A DNA stretch of 64,000 nt from JBDIAG01 sp963835085 (GTDB lineage Bacteria; Actinomycetota; Actinomycetes; Actinomycetales; CAWJMD01): positions 1-64,000 of the forward strand of contig CAWIED010000004.1 in NCBI GenBank assembly GCA_963835085.1, given 5' to 3'. Shown here in pieces: positions 1 to 12,054 of this stretch. Under the pieces are notes generated by a model. It was not told the DNA's origin and made no database searches. It worked only from the letters and a program-made list of their open reading frames with translations. Position numbers and translations under genes: made by a program. Position 1 is the stretch's first letter; each line of letters starts with the position of its first letter.

Positions 1-2
1 TG

Positions 3-2446
3 GCGGCCCTGCTCGGACTGCCGGTAGGCCGCAATCGCCGTCCGGCGGCGATCGGCCTCGCGGTTGCTGCCGCGCTGATCGCCTTCGGCTGCGCGATCGG
101 GTTGACGCTCCTGACCTGGCGTGGAGGCTCGGTCACCATCGGCCTGCTCGGTCCGCTCGACCTGGGCCCGCGCACCATGAACCTCGATTGGACGCTATCG
201 GCACGCACCGCGCTGGTCGCTCTGGCCGTCACCGGGGTCGCGCTCGCGGTACAGGTCTACTCGGCCGGATACCTGGTGCCGCACCATGACTCGGGCCCGT
301 TGCGCTACGCGCCCTACGCGGCCACGATCTCGCTGTTCACGGCCGCCATGCTGGTGGTGGTCGGTGCCGACCATCTGCTGCTGTTGCTCATCGGTTGGGA
401 GGTCATGGGCTTCTGCTCCTATCTCTTGATAGGTCATCACAGCGAACGCCAGGCCGCTCGCCGGGCAGCGCTGCAGGCCTTTCTCGTCACCCGGTTCGGC
501 GATGTCGGTTTGGTGCTGGGCATCGTGGCGCTGTACGCGGCGGGTGGAACCACCACGATCTCGAGTCTGCTGGCTCGCGCCGGCACGCTCAACCCCACCG
601 CGCTCAGCATCGCCACCATCGGCCTGGTGATCGGCGTGGTGGGCAAGTCGGCCCAGTTCCCCCTGCACGGCTGGCTGCCCGACGCAATGGAAGGCCCGAC
701 CCCGGTGTCGGCCCTGATCCATGCGGCCACGATGGTCGCCGCCGGTGTGGTTGTGCTCGTGCGGCTGGGCCCCTTGCGGCTCGATCGCAGCGCACCCGCG
801 CTGGCCGTGCTGGCGGTGATCTCATGCGTGAGCATGCTCGGCGCCGGTGTGGCCGCCCTGTGTGCCGACGACCTCAAGCGGGTGCTCGCCTTCTCCACGA
901 TCAGCCAGATCGCCGTCATGCTCTCGGCGCTCGCGCTGGGCTCGGCGGCCGGGCGCGCGGGTGCGCTCGCTCTGATGCTGGGCCATGCGGCCTTCAAGTC
1001 GCTGCTCTTCCTCGCCGCCGGAGCGATCTCGGTGCGGTTCGGCACCACTCGATTGGACGGCCTGGCCGACCTGCGTCGCCGCGATCCCCGGCTCACGGTG
1101 CTCTTCGGACTCGGCCTCATGGGGCTGGCGGCGCTGCCGCCGCTGGCCGGGTTCGTGGGCAAGGAGGGCACCCTCATCGTCGCCGAGCAGGCGGTAACCG
1201 GTGGGGGCCTGGCGGGGTGGCGGTGGACGAGTCTGCTCGTGTTCGCCAGTCTCCTCCTCACCACGGTGCTGACGGCCTGCTATTCGGCCCGGCTCTTCGC
1301 TGCGGTCACCCGCTCCGATCTGCCTGCGCGCTCACTGTCGGTCGTGCGGCCGGGCACGCCGTTGGGTTTGCCGGTGGGGGAGAAGGACGAACTCGCCTGG
1401 CTGTCTCCCGCCTCGCCCACCCAGACGGTGGCCCCTGCCAATCAGCCGGGAGCAGTGCGCGGCCCCGGGTTCCGGCCCCCGGCCGAGACTGCCGGACAGC
1501 CCGAGCCGGGCATCCTGGTCGTTCGTCGACGACCACGGCCAGTACCAGGACTGGGATCTCATCGCCGACCTCGACACCAGCCGCGACCCGCGTTGGAGCC
1601 AGACCGGCCGTGCCGAGCGGGCTTACCAGGCCGAACTCGCCCGCCTGCGGCTACGGGCCTGCTCTGTCGGACCCATACACCGAGCGGTTGGCCCGCTATC
1701 GGGGTCAGCCCACGGACGATGCCGCTTCGACACCCCGAACCGAAGCCGGTGGCGCCAACGAGGCCGGAATTGAACCCGGGAGTGCCGAGGCGCAGAGCCG
1801 GTTGGCGCGTGCGGTCTCCGGACAACGCAGCGTGGCGCCGGGCACCGTGCACCCCACCAGCCGGCTCGACGAGCCTGCTGTTGCACCTCGCGTGGCCGCC
1901 GCACGGCGATCGGTGCCTGTCGACCCGAAAGTGCCTGTAGAACCCGTACCCGGCCCAGCTGTTCCGGTCACCATGAGCGTCCCGCTGTGGCTGCTGGTGC
2001 TGGCCACCTTCGCTGTCGGCGTCCTGCCGTTCGTTGCCGTGGGCCTTCGCGGCTACGCCATCGGCACCCTCACCTCGGCCGCGGGAATCGTGCTGGCCCT
2101 GGCCGGCGTGGGGTTGGGCTTCGTCCGCGGGCCTGCCGGGCATCGCGATCTCGCGACCCGGCTGCCGGCCTGCTCCTCCCCTCGTGCAGCAGCCGCAGGC
2201 GGTTTCGGGTATCAGCGCCTGCAGCAGAACCTGGTCGTGCGGCCGACGCAGGCGCTCGCCAGGCTCGTCGCCGCAGGTGACGATGCGGTTATCGGCACCT
2301 GGGTGCGGGCGCCCGGCAACTTGCCGGTGGTCGCCCGCCTGGTGGCACGCGTTCAGACCGGCAACATCACCGGCTACCTGGGGTGGGCGGCCGCCGCCGC
2401 GGTGGCGCTCGGCACCGCTGTCGCCTTGGTGGTGCAGGTCGGATGA
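3..2446 (+). pseudogene. nuoL: NADH-quinone oxidoreductase subunit L (frameshifted, 5' partial)
   Basis: Proton-pumping membrane subunit of respiratory complex I. The reading frame is open from the window edge, so the start lies upstream. The frame shows many hydrophobic segments and the antiporter-like core, including KSAQFPLHGWLPDAMEGPTP and the lysine in VGKEGTLIV. After about 1400 a long hydrophilic loop is read in another frame (SWSFVDDHGQYQDWDLIADL), then the frame changes again near 1660. The C-terminal membrane segments (MSVPLWLLVLATFAVGVLPF onward) run to the stop at 2446. At least two indels therefore split the gene. The stop overlaps the nuoM start (ATGA at 2443), the usual L-M-N operon order. 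Identity is secure; whether the breaks are real or sequencing errors is open. Confidence 0.85.
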
Positions 2447-4106
2447 CGAGCCTGTTGCTGGATCTGCCTCGTCGCCGTGCCGGACCTCGGCGCGGCTGTC
2501 GCCGGATGCAGCGGACGCCGCCCCGACGTGGCAGCCGCCGTCGCCACGATGTCGGCCTGCGTATCGGTGGTCTTGTCGGTGGGCCTCGTGGCGCTGACCC
2601 GCCCCTGGTCGAGCGGCGATGACGTCGCTCAGCTCAACGCGCCGTGGATCGGCTGGCTCGGTGCGCGGATCCACCTCGGTCTCGATGGCATCAGCGCGCC
2701 CCTGGTGGTGCTCACCTGTGTGCTGTCGGCGCTCGCCTGCTGGTATTTGTGGGCAGGCTCTGACCATGCCCAGCCCGGCGAGACCGAGGGCCGTCCACCG
2801 CCTGCGGGTTTGCTCTGCTGTCTGCTCGCCACTCAAGCAGGCGCCGTCCTGACGTTTCTCGCCCGCGACCTGATCGTCTTCTTCGTGGGGTTCGAGACGG
2901 TGCTCATCCCGATGTGGGTGCTGATCGGCCGGTGGGGTGGCAGCCCCGACGACGGGCCCGCGCAGCTGGCCGAAAAGCGTTCGGCGGCAACCCGCTTCGT
3001 GCTCTACACGGCCCTCGGCTCGGCCATCATGCTGGTCCTGGAACCCCTGTGGTTGGCGATCGAGTCGGGCAGCACCGACTTCGGCGTGGTGGCCTTGGTC
3101 GCCCCGCATCTGTCTACTGGTCTCCGGGCGGGTATCGCCTCGTTGTTGATCATCGGCCTCGGGGTCAAGGTGCCCATCTGGCCGCTGCACTCCTGGCTGC
3201 CTCAGGCCTACACGCTCGCTCCCACGGTCGGCTCCGTGCTACTGGCTGGGGTGCTGCTCAAGCTGGGTTCCGACCGCCTGGTGCGGCTCGTCGCCGGCTT
3301 TTCTGCCCCTGGGGGTGGGACGACTCGCGCTGCCGCTGGGGGTGCTCGGCGTGGTCGGCATCGTGTGGGGCGGGCTCCGTGTGCCTCGTGGAACGCGACC
3401 TCAAGTGGCTGATCGCCTTCTCCTCGGTGGCCCACATGGGGTTCGTCGTACTGGGAGTGGCCTCCGGCACTTGCGAGGGCCTGCAGGGCGCGTTGTTCGT
3501 GGGCGTGGCGCACGGAGTGGTCACCAGCCTGCTGTTCTGGGTGGTCGGGATGATCAAGCATCGCCACCTGGCGCAGCGTCCGGCTGACCTCACGCAGGAG
3601 CCGGCCGGGCTGGGCTACAGTCACCCCCGATTGGGCTGGATGCTCGCCCTCGGCGCCGCCGCCGGGGCGGGTCTGCCGGGGCTGGCCGGTGTTCTGGGGT
3701 GAGGTGCTGACCCTGCTCGGCACCTGGCAAGGCCCGAACACGGAAGGCATGGGCTTAGGCGCCGCAGGCCCTTGGTTGGCGCTGGCCGCCGCCCTGGGTG
3801 CGCTGCTGGCGGCCGGGCGCTTGTTCCGCGTGCTCTACCTGATCTGGCACGGCCAGGCGCCCGCGCTGGAGGCCGTTTCCACCGCGCACGCCCAAGCCAC
3901 CAGCGGAAACGCCAGTGCAGGGCCAACCAGCGCTGTGCTCAGCGGTGCGCCGCACAGTGCACCGGACGCGGGCAAGGATCTGAGCCGGGTCGAACTCACC
4001 GTGCTGGCCCCGCTGGTGGTCGCCACCATCGGTTTCGGGGTGCAGCCCTGGTTGCTGCTCTTGCTCACCGGCCCCGGCGGTGCGCATGTTGGGGGTGGGC
4101 TCGTGA
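2443..4106 (+). pseudogene. nuoM: NADH-quinone oxidoreductase subunit M (frameshifted)
   Basis: Second antiporter-like proton-pumping subunit of complex I. ATG at 2443 overlaps the nuoL stop; only the first codons are in that frame and the body continues in the next. Diagnostic pieces are FVGFETVLIPMWVLIGRWGG, the core VPIWPLHSWLPQAYTLAPT and RDLKWLIAFSSVAHMGFVV. Frame changes are needed near 2460, 3310, 3370, 3690 and in the G-run near 4092. With the last one corrected, the gene would end at TGA 4104-4106, overlapping the nuoN GTG at 4103. As sequenced it reads straight into nuoN, giving an artificial M-N fusion. Confidence 0.82.
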
Positions 4107-5715
4107 ACCTCTCAGCACTGGAGGTGCAGGCCGTCGACTGGGTGGCCATAGCGCCGCTGGCCATCGTCACCGTGACGATGCTTGCCGTGCTGGTGCTGCA
4201 GGCGGTGTGGCCCGGCAGGCGCCGCCTGCTCGATGCCATCCCCCTCGGCGGTCTCGGCCTGGCGGCGATAGCGCTGACCCCGCTGGCGCGCGGTGAGCTG
4301 CACCAGACGTTCTGCCTGGTGGGCGGCTGCAGCTTCTATGCCGCCCGCGACACGCTAGGTCTGCAGGTGACTGTCATCCTCGCGGCGGCCGTCACGGTGT
4401 TGCTGGCGCGCGGCGAACGGAGTCTGGCGGCGGGGCCGGTTCAGCCCGTACTCGCCTGTGAAGCCTCTTCCTCCAAGACAACCCTGCCTGCCAAGCCAGG
4501 ACCGCTTCCTCCAACTCGGCATTGCCCATCAACACGTCGCTTCCCGCCGGGGTGCTGCCTGGCCCGAACGCAGATATCGTTCCCCGGCCCGTCGCGCGCC
4601 CAGATACCTTGCAACGCGCCGAAATAAGGGCCCTCCAAAACGCCGCGACCACGGGCGCGCTGGCCCTCATCGGTGCGCGAGACCTGTTCACCATTCTCAT
4701 CGCGGTCGAGATCGCCTCGCTTCCTGTCGTCGGAATGGTGGCCACGACGAGAACGGCACGTTCGGCGCTGGCGGCCACCAAGTTGTTGCTGGTGTCCGTG
4801 ATCTCGTTCGGACTGGCTCTGCTGGGCGTGGCACTGATCTATGCGGGCACCGGCACGGTCTCTCTGGCAGGCCTGCAGAGCGGCGCCCGACTGCTGACCG
4901 GCGGCGATCACCTGGTGCCGTTGGGGCTGGCCTTCGTCGTCGCCGGGGTCGGCTACAAGGTGGCAGCTCTGCCGTTCGGGCTGTGGGTGCCCGATGTGTA
5001 TCCGGCGACTCCGCTCCCCGTGTCGGCGTTCCTGTCCAGTGTGTCGAAGATCGCGGGCGTCACGGCCGTGGCGTTGGTGGTCTCCGCTCTGCCGGGCTTC
5101 GGCCGTGGCTGGCTGGCGGTTCTGGTGGCCGTGACGATGACCCTGGCCAACCTCGTGGCCCTCGTGCAGCCCACCTGCATCGGCATGCTCGCGTGGTCGA
5201 CGATCGCGCAGGCCGGGTGGGCGCTGTTGCCGCTCACGGGTTCGAGCGTGACGGGTGAGGTGACGGGTGCGGTCACCATTTACCTGATGGCCTATGCCGC
5301 GGCCTCGTTGTGTGCGTTCACCGTGGTGCTGCTCGTCAGCCGCCACCACCCGGCCGGCCGACGGCACCTCATCAGCGACGAGGCCTGCTGGATCCGGCGC
5401 GAGCCCGTCGCAGGGGCGTTGCTGGTGCTGGCCCTGCTCAGCCTCGCTGGCCTCCCTCCCGGCCTCGCTGGACTCATCGCCAAGGTCGCTGCCCTGCGGC
5501 CACCGGTGGAGGCGGGCGTGTGGTGGCTCGCGTTGGTGGCGGCCGTCAACGTTGCGCTGGCGCTCGCCTACTACCTGCGCTGGGTGTGGATGGTGGTCAG
5601 CGCCGGCCAGCAGTCGACGCCCACCTGGCATGTCACCCACGCCGAGGGTGCCGCGTTGTCGCTGGCCGGTGGTCTGCTCGTGGTGTTCACCATTCTTCCC
5701 GGCTCGATGACCTAG
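4103..5715 (+). pseudogene. nuoN: NADH-quinone oxidoreductase subunit N (one frameshift)
   Basis: Third antiporter-like complex I membrane subunit. GTG at 4103 gives VNLSALEVQAVDWVAIAPLA, a typical hydrophobic NuoN start. The frame breaks between about 4480 and 4530 and continues as a long intact stretch from 4522. That stretch contains LIGARDLFTILIAVEIASLP, the core VGYKVAALPFGLWVPDVY and the late helices up to TAG at 5713. The hydrophobicity pattern and its place after nuoL and nuoM make the identity firm. From 5716 to 6204 there is no gene, only the 89-bp inverted-repeat element and a short repeated GAGGCGCAACGCG at about 5752 and 5869. Confidence 0.83.
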
Positions 5716-5903
5716 CGGATAGCCCGGAAGGCGGCATGGCCCAGGGCTGAGGCGCAACGCGGGCACGTACTTGCAACCGTGGATCCCACTTCATCAAGAC
5801 CAACGACCGCCCGCGGTCGGAGCGCAGATTGGTCATATAGTCCATCCCTGCTCTCGTGGGCGCCTGCCGAGGCGCAACGCGACCTGGATGATCACGCAGC
5901 CGT

Positions 5904-5992
5904 TGTCCTTTATCCGACACGATTGGCGTGGCCACGAACTAGCTGAGCACGAATCGAAGAGCGTGCCTCGCGATCGTGTCGGAAAAGGGACA
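5904..5992. repeat. 89-bp intergenic inverted-repeat element, copy 1
   Basis: The left arm TGTCCTTTATCCGACACGAT (5904-5923) is matched by the reverse-complement arm ATCGTGTCGGAAAAGGGACA (5973-5992), with mismatches only in the TTTAT/AAAAG part. A second copy with the same arms and exactly the same 89-bp length, but a different centre, lies at 16237-16325. The arrangement suggests a short non-autonomous mobile or extragenic palindromic element. No protein is encoded. Confidence 0.75.
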
Positions 5993-6204
5993 ACTCCAGA
6001 GGCCAACGTCAGGCGTCTCAGGCAGGGGCCGCCGCGACAGGCGCCCAGCGTTGTAGCACGCCGGCGACCTCCGGGCGCAGTGACAGGGGCGGCCCGGGGA
6101 CGAGCGACCTTCGTCGGTTGGTCTGGTTCCTGCCGTCCCTGACGGAGTGGGTCCATTCGGCAAGGCTGACACCGGCCCTGCCGCCCGGCACTAGGCTGCG
6201 CGTT

Positions 6205-6916
6205 GTGGACTGGACAAGATTCGATGCTGCACTCTTCGATCTCGACGGTGTGGTGACTCCAACCGCTGAGGTGCACATGGTGGCGTGGGCGGAGATGTTC
6301 TCTGCCTATCTCGCCAGCAAGGGCGTCAGTGAGCCTTACACTGCTGACGACTATTTCGCCTATGTCGACGGCAAGCCGCGTTACGACGGAGTGCGCACGA
6401 TGCTCGCCTCGCGTGGGCTGAGCCTGCCGGAGGGCGATCCGAGCGACGGGCCGGATGTCGAGACCATCTGCGGTCTGGGCAATCGCAAGAACGTGGTGTT
6501 CACGTCGGTGCTGGCACGCGATGGGGTGCAGCCCTACCCCGGCAGCGTGACGCTCATCGATCACCTGATCTCGCTCGGGGTCAAGGTCGCGATCGTCTCC
6601 TCGTCGCAGAACGCCCCGGCCGTGCTCGCTGCGGCAGGTCTCACCGACAGGTTTCCGCTCGTGGTCGACGGTGCGGTGGCACGTCGGGAAGGACTGCCCG
6701 GCAAGCTGGCGCCCGACACCTATAGTTACGCGGCCACCGCACTCGGCACCACCAATGCGCGGTCCGTCGTCCTCGAAGACGCTGTCAGTGGAGTTGCGGC
6801 TGGACGGGCCTGGCGGCTTCGGCCTCGTGGTCGGGGTCGATCGCGGTGCGGGGGCCGACGAGCTCATCCAGGCGGGAGCAGACCTGATCGTCGCCGACCT
6901 TGCCGAGCTGATCTGA
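6205..6916 (+). pseudogene. HAD-family beta-phosphoglucomutase-like hydrolase (one frameshift)
   Basis: Likely cytosolic beta-phosphoglucomutase, converting beta-glucose-1-phosphate to glucose-6-phosphate. GTG at 6205 gives VDWTRFDAALFDLDGVVTPT, whose DxD (FDLDGVV) is the HAD nucleophile motif. Further HAD motifs are VAIVSSSQN (motif II), the lysine in GKLAPDTYSYA (motif III) and VVLEDAVSGVAAG (motif IV). About 35 residues before the end an extra base near 6810 shifts the frame; the sensible C-terminus GGFGLVVGVDRGAGADELIQ continues in the next frame to TGA 6914. It sits 2 bp before a GH65 phosphorylase, whose product is this enzyme's usual substrate, so the two form a disaccharide-phosphorolysis pair. 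Confidence 0.8.
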
Positions 6917-6917
6917 G

Positions 6918-9407
6918 ATGGATGTCTTTCAATTCGACGCCGATCCGGTAGATGGGGTCAGGTTCCCGTCGACGAATGGCGGCTCGTGGAGACCTCGCCA
7001 AGGAGGACGATCTCGGCACCAGCGAGACCCTGTTCGCGGTAGGCAACGGCTACCTAGGGCTGGGCAATCCCGAAGAGGGGCGCAGTTCGCAGCTGAACGG
7101 CACCTTCATCAACGGTTTTCACGAGACCTGGACGATCAACCACGCCGAGGAGGCCTTCGGCTTCGCCCGTACCGGCCAGACGATCGTCAACGTTCCGACA
7201 CCAAGACGATGAAGCTGTACGTGGACGACAGCCTCTACTGCTGTCGGTGGCCGAACTCGAAAGCTACGAACGCTCTGTCGACTTCCAGCAGGGAATCTAC
7301 CGACGCGATCTCATCTGGCGTACCCCCTCGGGTAAACGCGTCAAAGTAACTACGACACGTATCGTCTCGTTCATTGAACGGCACGTCGCGATCATGACCA
7401 TCGAGGTCACCATGCTGTCGGGGTTCGCTCCGGTGGTCATCTCCTCGCAGATCATTAACCGTCAAGACGGGGCGGACGAATACCACAACACCGTGGTCAA
7501 AGCAGACCCCGGCGGTCGGATCGACCCCGAAAGGCAGGCAAGTTCGCCGACCGGGTATTGCTGCCGCAAGACGAGTATCACAAAGACGATCGGCTGATCG
7601 TGGGCTACAAATGCGCGCATTCCGGCATGACGATCGCCGTTGCGGCCGAGCGTACGATGAACACCGAGAACACCTTCGACACGTTGCTGCGTTATGAGGG
7701 GACCTGTCCAAGCAGGTGTTCCGGGTGCGCGCCGAGAAAGACAGGCCGATCCGGCTCACCAAGGTCGTCTCGTCCACACCTCCCGCGGGGTGCCGGTGCG
7801 CGAGCTGTTCGACCGTGCCGACGTACGCTGGACCGGGTGCACGAGCAGGGTGTGGCGCACTATGAGCGAGGCCAGCGCATTTGGCTAGACCGCTTCTGGC
7901 ACAACACCGATGTGGTCATCAAGGATCAGCCGGCCTTGCAGCAGGCCGTGCGCTGGTCGCTGTTCCAGCTGGCGCAGGCATCTGCCCGCGCCGACACGCT
8001 CGGCGTGGCTGCCAAGGGTGTTACAGGATCGGGCTATGAGGGGCACTACTTCTGGGACACCGAGGTCTACGTCATCCCCTTCCTGGCGTACACCAACCCC
8101 GAGATCGCGCGCAACGCCTTGCGTTTCAGAGCGCACATGCTCCCGGCCGCGCGCCAGCGCGCCCGGGAGATGAGCATGCGCGGAGCGCTCTTCCCGTGGC
8201 GCACTATCAGCGGTGAAGAGGCCTCTGCCTACTATGCGGCAGGCACCGCGCAATACCACATCAATGCCGACATCGCCTATGCCGTGTACAAATACGTGCA
8301 CGTCACCGGCGATACCGAGTTCCTGTACAGCCAGGGTGTCGACATTCTCGTCGAGACGGCCAGAATGTGGGCCGACCTCGGCTTCTGGCGCGAGACCGAC
8401 GACGATCGGACGTTCCATATCCATTCCGTGACGGGGCCCGACGAGTACACCACCGTCGTCAACAACAACCTCTACACGAACGTCATGGCGCGTTATAACC
8501 TGACTCGTGCTGCTGCGGTCGTGCGCCAGCTCAAGCAAGACCTTCCCGACCTGTATGCGCGCGTCGCCAAGCGGCTCGACCTCTTCGACGACGAGCCGCA
8601 GGAATGGCAGGACTGTGCCAACGGGATGTTCATCCCCTACGACGAGACTCTCGAAGTGCACCCCCAGGACGAGCATTTCCTGGAGCGCGAATTGTGGGAT
8701 CTGGAGCTTACGCCAGCGGAATTGCGTCCTTTATTGCTGCACTTTCATCCGCTGGTGATCTACCGGTTCCAGGTGTTGAAGCAGGCCGATGTGGTGCTGG
8801 CCCTGTTCTTGCAGGGTGACCAGTTCTCCCTGGCTGAGAAGCGCGCCGACTTCGAGTACTACGACCCCATCACCACGGGCGACTCCACGTTGTCGGCGGT
8901 GGTGCAGTCGATCATCGCCGCCGAGGTCGGCTATGCCGACATGGCACTGAAGTACTTCCTCACCGGCCTGTTCGTCGACCTGGCCGACCTGCACCGCAAC
9001 ACCTCCGACGGCGTGCACATCGCCTCGGCGGGTGGAGTGTGGGCGGCGCTGGTATCCGGATTCGCGGGCATGCGCGACAACGGCAGGCTTTCGTTCGACC
9101 CGAGGCTGCCGGCCGAGTGGGAGGGCCTGTCCTTCCCGCTGGTGCTCAGAGGACATCGACTTGTCGTCGAGCTGACCAAGACTGCTATCGAGTTCACTCT
9201 CACGACGGAGATCCAATCGAGGTGTGGGTGCGCTCCGAACGCTTCGTGGTGCAGGCGGGAGAGCCGGTGTCGGTTTCACTGCGCAACCAGGGCCCCCGGC
9301 GGCCGAGCCTGCAAGGGCATTCGCCCGTCATCGGGGCTGCTCGCGGCGATGGATCGCTGATCACCGCCGGCGTGCCCGAGTCCCCCCAGGAGATCAGCGC
9401 CGAGTAA
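6918..9407 (+). pseudogene. GH65 glycoside phosphorylase (trehalose/kojibiose/maltose type), multiply frameshifted
   Basis: Inverting disaccharide phosphorylase of family GH65, expected to split an alpha-glucobiose with phosphate into beta-glucose-1-phosphate and glucose. The N-terminal super-sandwich part (SETLFAVGNGYLGLGNPEEG) is scattered over three frames between 6918 and 7850. The catalytic alpha/alpha barrel is intact from about 7850 to 9200. It has GSGYEGHYFWDTEVYVIPF (conserved WDTE) and TGPDEYTTVVNNN, whose Glu is the family's general acid. The last 60 codons are in another frame (EVWVRSERFVVQAGEPV) and stop at 9407. I count about six indels. Which disaccharide is used cannot be told from the sequence. 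Confidence 0.82.
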
Positions 9408-9543
9408 AGGAGCAGGACGGGCAAGCGTGCCTGCCGCGCGTCCGGGCTCAGGCGGCCGGCCGCGCGGCGTTGTGGTCGCCCAGCCGACCACCCGAGCGGT
9501 CGGCCGCATGGTGTTGGGATCGGCTCTCCCGAGCATCTCAACT

Positions 9544-9742
9544 TGGTGTCAACTGCGGTCAATGACCGCGGATGGCACCACCGGATGGCCTCAATCCCGT
9601 TTCCGGGGCTCACGTGGTGCCAACCGCGGCGGATACACCGCGGATGGCACCAAAGATGCGGATGGCACCAGAGAGTGACGTCAATCCCGCTGCTGGCACT
9701 CAACCTGATGCCAACCGCGGCAACTTCACCGCGAACGGCACA
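9544..9742. repeat. Cluster of three imperfect 37-38 nt palindromes
   Basis: Three related palindromes lie at 9544-9580, 9615-9652 and 9706-9742. Each begins TGRTGYCAAC and ends with the complementary side (GGATGGCACCA or GAACGGCACA) around an ACCGCGG-type centre. The stretches between them are also similar (TCAATCCCG), so the unit is a tandem repeat of about 70-90 bp. A further half-copy (GATGGCACCA) sits at 9661. No gene is seen between the GH65 stop at 9407 and the ilvD end near 10110. Confidence 0.65.
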
Positions 9743-9796
9743 CCCAGCGACTCCGGACGGTGATGCGTCGAGTCCGGCTCGGCAGGGCTGTGAAAG

Positions 9797-9864
9797 GGGG
9801 CGGTTTCTGACGCTATGGCAATGCCCCGCCGGCCGGGGCATTGCCATAGCGCAGGAAACCCCCC
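9797..9864. terminator. Long hairpin between convergent genes
   Basis: A stem of about 30 bp: the CGCTATGGCAATGCCCCG arm (about 9811-9828) pairs perfectly with CGGGGCATTGCCATAGCG (9834-9851) around a short loop. The stem extends outward through GGTTTCTGA/CAGGAAACC to G-run/C-run ends. It lies between the plus-strand GH65 gene and the minus-strand ilvD, so a bidirectional terminator is the simplest reading. It lacks a clear T-tract, so an extragenic palindrome is also possible. Confidence 0.6.
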
Positions 9865-10103
9865 GGGCTGGGACTAGCGAAACCGCCCTTTGCGGAAGAC
9901 CCGGGCAGACCGCTTTCCAATAGCCCGGCTCCGTCCGCCGTCGCTGAGCTCCGTCCACCTGTCGCCCGGCTCCGCTTGTCCGCCTCTGGGTGCCGCACGT
10001 CGCTGAAACCCGCCACTGCTGCCGACCTCGACCTACCGGGCCCCGTCGGCGGACTTGCCCCGTCTGTCGCTGGGCCATCAGGACCAACCGAACGGTATTC
10101 CGC

Positions 10104-11943
10104 CTACCGCGGCCTACCGCGGACGGCATCTGCCGGACGGCGCCGAAAGGAGGCGGAGGTGGCCATCGAGGCGTACGCCTGGAGGCCTTGCTCACGACCC
10201 GGTCGCGATCGACCGGCTGCCACGGGCGCTCGGAGGCCTCCATCTTGGCCCGGCGGCCGGCGAGCACCTCATCGGGACGTGACCTGCAACAGCCGGCGAT
10301 GCACGTCGATCTCGATGTCGTCGCCGTCCTCACCAGGCCGATGGTGCCGCCGCGGCGGCCTCCGGCGAGACGTGGCCGATGGAGATGCCCGATGATCCGC
10401 CGGAGAACCGGCCGTCGGTGATCAGCGCGCATACCTCGCCGAGCCCGAGACCCTTGAGGAAGGAGGTCGGGTGCAGCATCTCCTGCATGCCCGGCCCGCC
10501 GGCCGGCCCCTCATAGCGCACGACCACCACATCACCTGCCACCATCCGCTCGGCCAGGATCGCCTCGACCGCCTCGTCCTGGGACTCCACCACCATGGCG
10601 GTGCCGGCGAAGTGGAACAGCGACTCGTCGATGCCGGCGGTCTTGATGACCGCACCGTCCTCGGCGATGTTGCCGTAGAGCACCGCCAGCCCGCCGTCGG
10701 TGTAGGCGTGCGCGAAGTCGCGGATACACCCCGCGCGGCGTCGGTGTCGAGGGTGTCCCAACGGTTCGCGGTCGAGAACGCCTGGGTGGTGCGGACGCCG
10801 CCGGGGGCGGCCTCGAACAGCTCAGCGCCGCAGCGCTCGGCTCGCCGCGCGGATGTCCCACGCCGAGCCAGGTTGCAGGTCGGGGGAATGCACGGTGTGG
10901 ACGTCGCGCTCGAGCAGCCCGCCGCGGTCCAGCTCGCCCAGGATGCGCGGGATTCCGCCGGCCCGGTGCACGTCCTCCATGTGGTAAGCGGGGTGGTCGG
11001 CGCGACCTTCGACAGGCATGGCACCCGGCGCGAGATGCGTCGATGTCGGCGAGGTCGAAGTCGACCTCGCCCTCATGGCGGCGGCGAGCAGATGCAGCAC
11101 GGTGTTGGTCGACCCGCCCATCGCGACGTCGAGCGCCATCGCGTTGGTGAAGGCGTCCTTCGTGGCGATCGAGCGGGGGAGGACCGACTCGTCGTCGTTG
11201 CCGTAGTAGCGGTTGGCCAGCTCGACGACCAGGACCGGCCCGCAGGAACAGGTCTCGCCGAGCGGCATGGGTGGCCAGGGTCGAGCCGTTGCCGGGCAGC
11301 GACAGCCCGAGCGCCTCGGTGAGGCAGTTCATCGAGTTGGCGGTGAACATCCCGAACACGAGCCGCAGGTCGGGCAGGCCGAACGCTCGATGTCGGTGAG
11401 CCTTCGTCGCTGACGTCGGGTCCGCCGAGGCGGTGATGGCGGTGATGAGGTCGGTTGGGCGCGGAGCGACGCCGTCGACGGACGACTGCCTTGCCGGCCT
11501 CCATCGGGCCGCCGGAGACGAAGACGGTCGGGATGTTGAGCCGCAGCGCGGCCATCAGCATGCCCGGGGTGATCTTGTCGCAGTTGGAGATGCAGACCAG
11601 CGCATCGGCGGCGTGCGCGTTGACCATGTATTCGACGGAGTCGGCGATCAGCTCGCGGCTCGGGAGCGAGTAGAGCATGCCGCCGTGGCCCATCGCGATG
11701 CCGTCGTCGACCGCGATCGTGTTGAACTCCTGCCCACGCCGCCGGCCGCGCGATCGCTTCGGCCACCAGATCGCCCATGTCGCTCAGGTGGACGTGGCCC
11801 GGCACGAACTGGGTGAAGCAGTTGGCGATCGCGACGATCGGCTTGCCGAAGTCGTCGTCGGTCATGCCGGTGGCGCGCCACAGCGCGCGGGCACCGGCCA
11901 TGTTGCGGCCATGGGTGGACGTGCGGGAGCGCAGGGCGGGCAT
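10104..11943 (-). pseudogene. ilvD: Dihydroxy-acid dehydratase (multiply frameshifted)
   Basis: Iron-sulfur dehydratase of valine, isoleucine and leucine synthesis. ATG at 11943 gives MPALRSRTSTHGRNMAGARA, the standard IlvD N-terminus. Later blocks in changing frames include GKPIVAIANCFTQFVPGHVH (first cluster-ligand Cys), VCISNCDKITPGMLMAALRL (second Cys), a break near 11500, AMGGSTNTVLHLLA, and TDGRFSGGSSGISIGHVSPE near the end. The final helix (ASMATSAS near 10150) is in another frame and probable stops lie at 10104-10116, so the end is approximate. At least five indels are needed. The gene is solitary and convergent with GH65. Confidence 0.82.
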
Positions 11944-12054
11944 GTGGGAACCTCCGACGACGAACGAACCCGAGAAGGTTACGCCCGGCCCCCGGCACCT
12001 GCCGACGGGCCCGGGCGTTCCATCTCACACGGGCGGAAGGAACGGGAGAGGTTT

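Noticed and set aside
1559..3190. Long minus-strand open frame (543 codons) opposite nuoL/nuoM
   Set aside because: Composition is Arg/His/Gly-rich as expected for the antisense of GC-rich coding DNA, and the plus strand clearly encodes complex I subunits.
4441..5766. Minus-strand frame opposite nuoN
   Set aside because: Antisense shadow of membrane-protein codons; no start signal or family.
9200..10432. 410-codon minus-strand frame
   Set aside because: Only its first part overlaps the true ilvD C-terminus; the rest crosses the palindromes and hairpin and is not protein-like.
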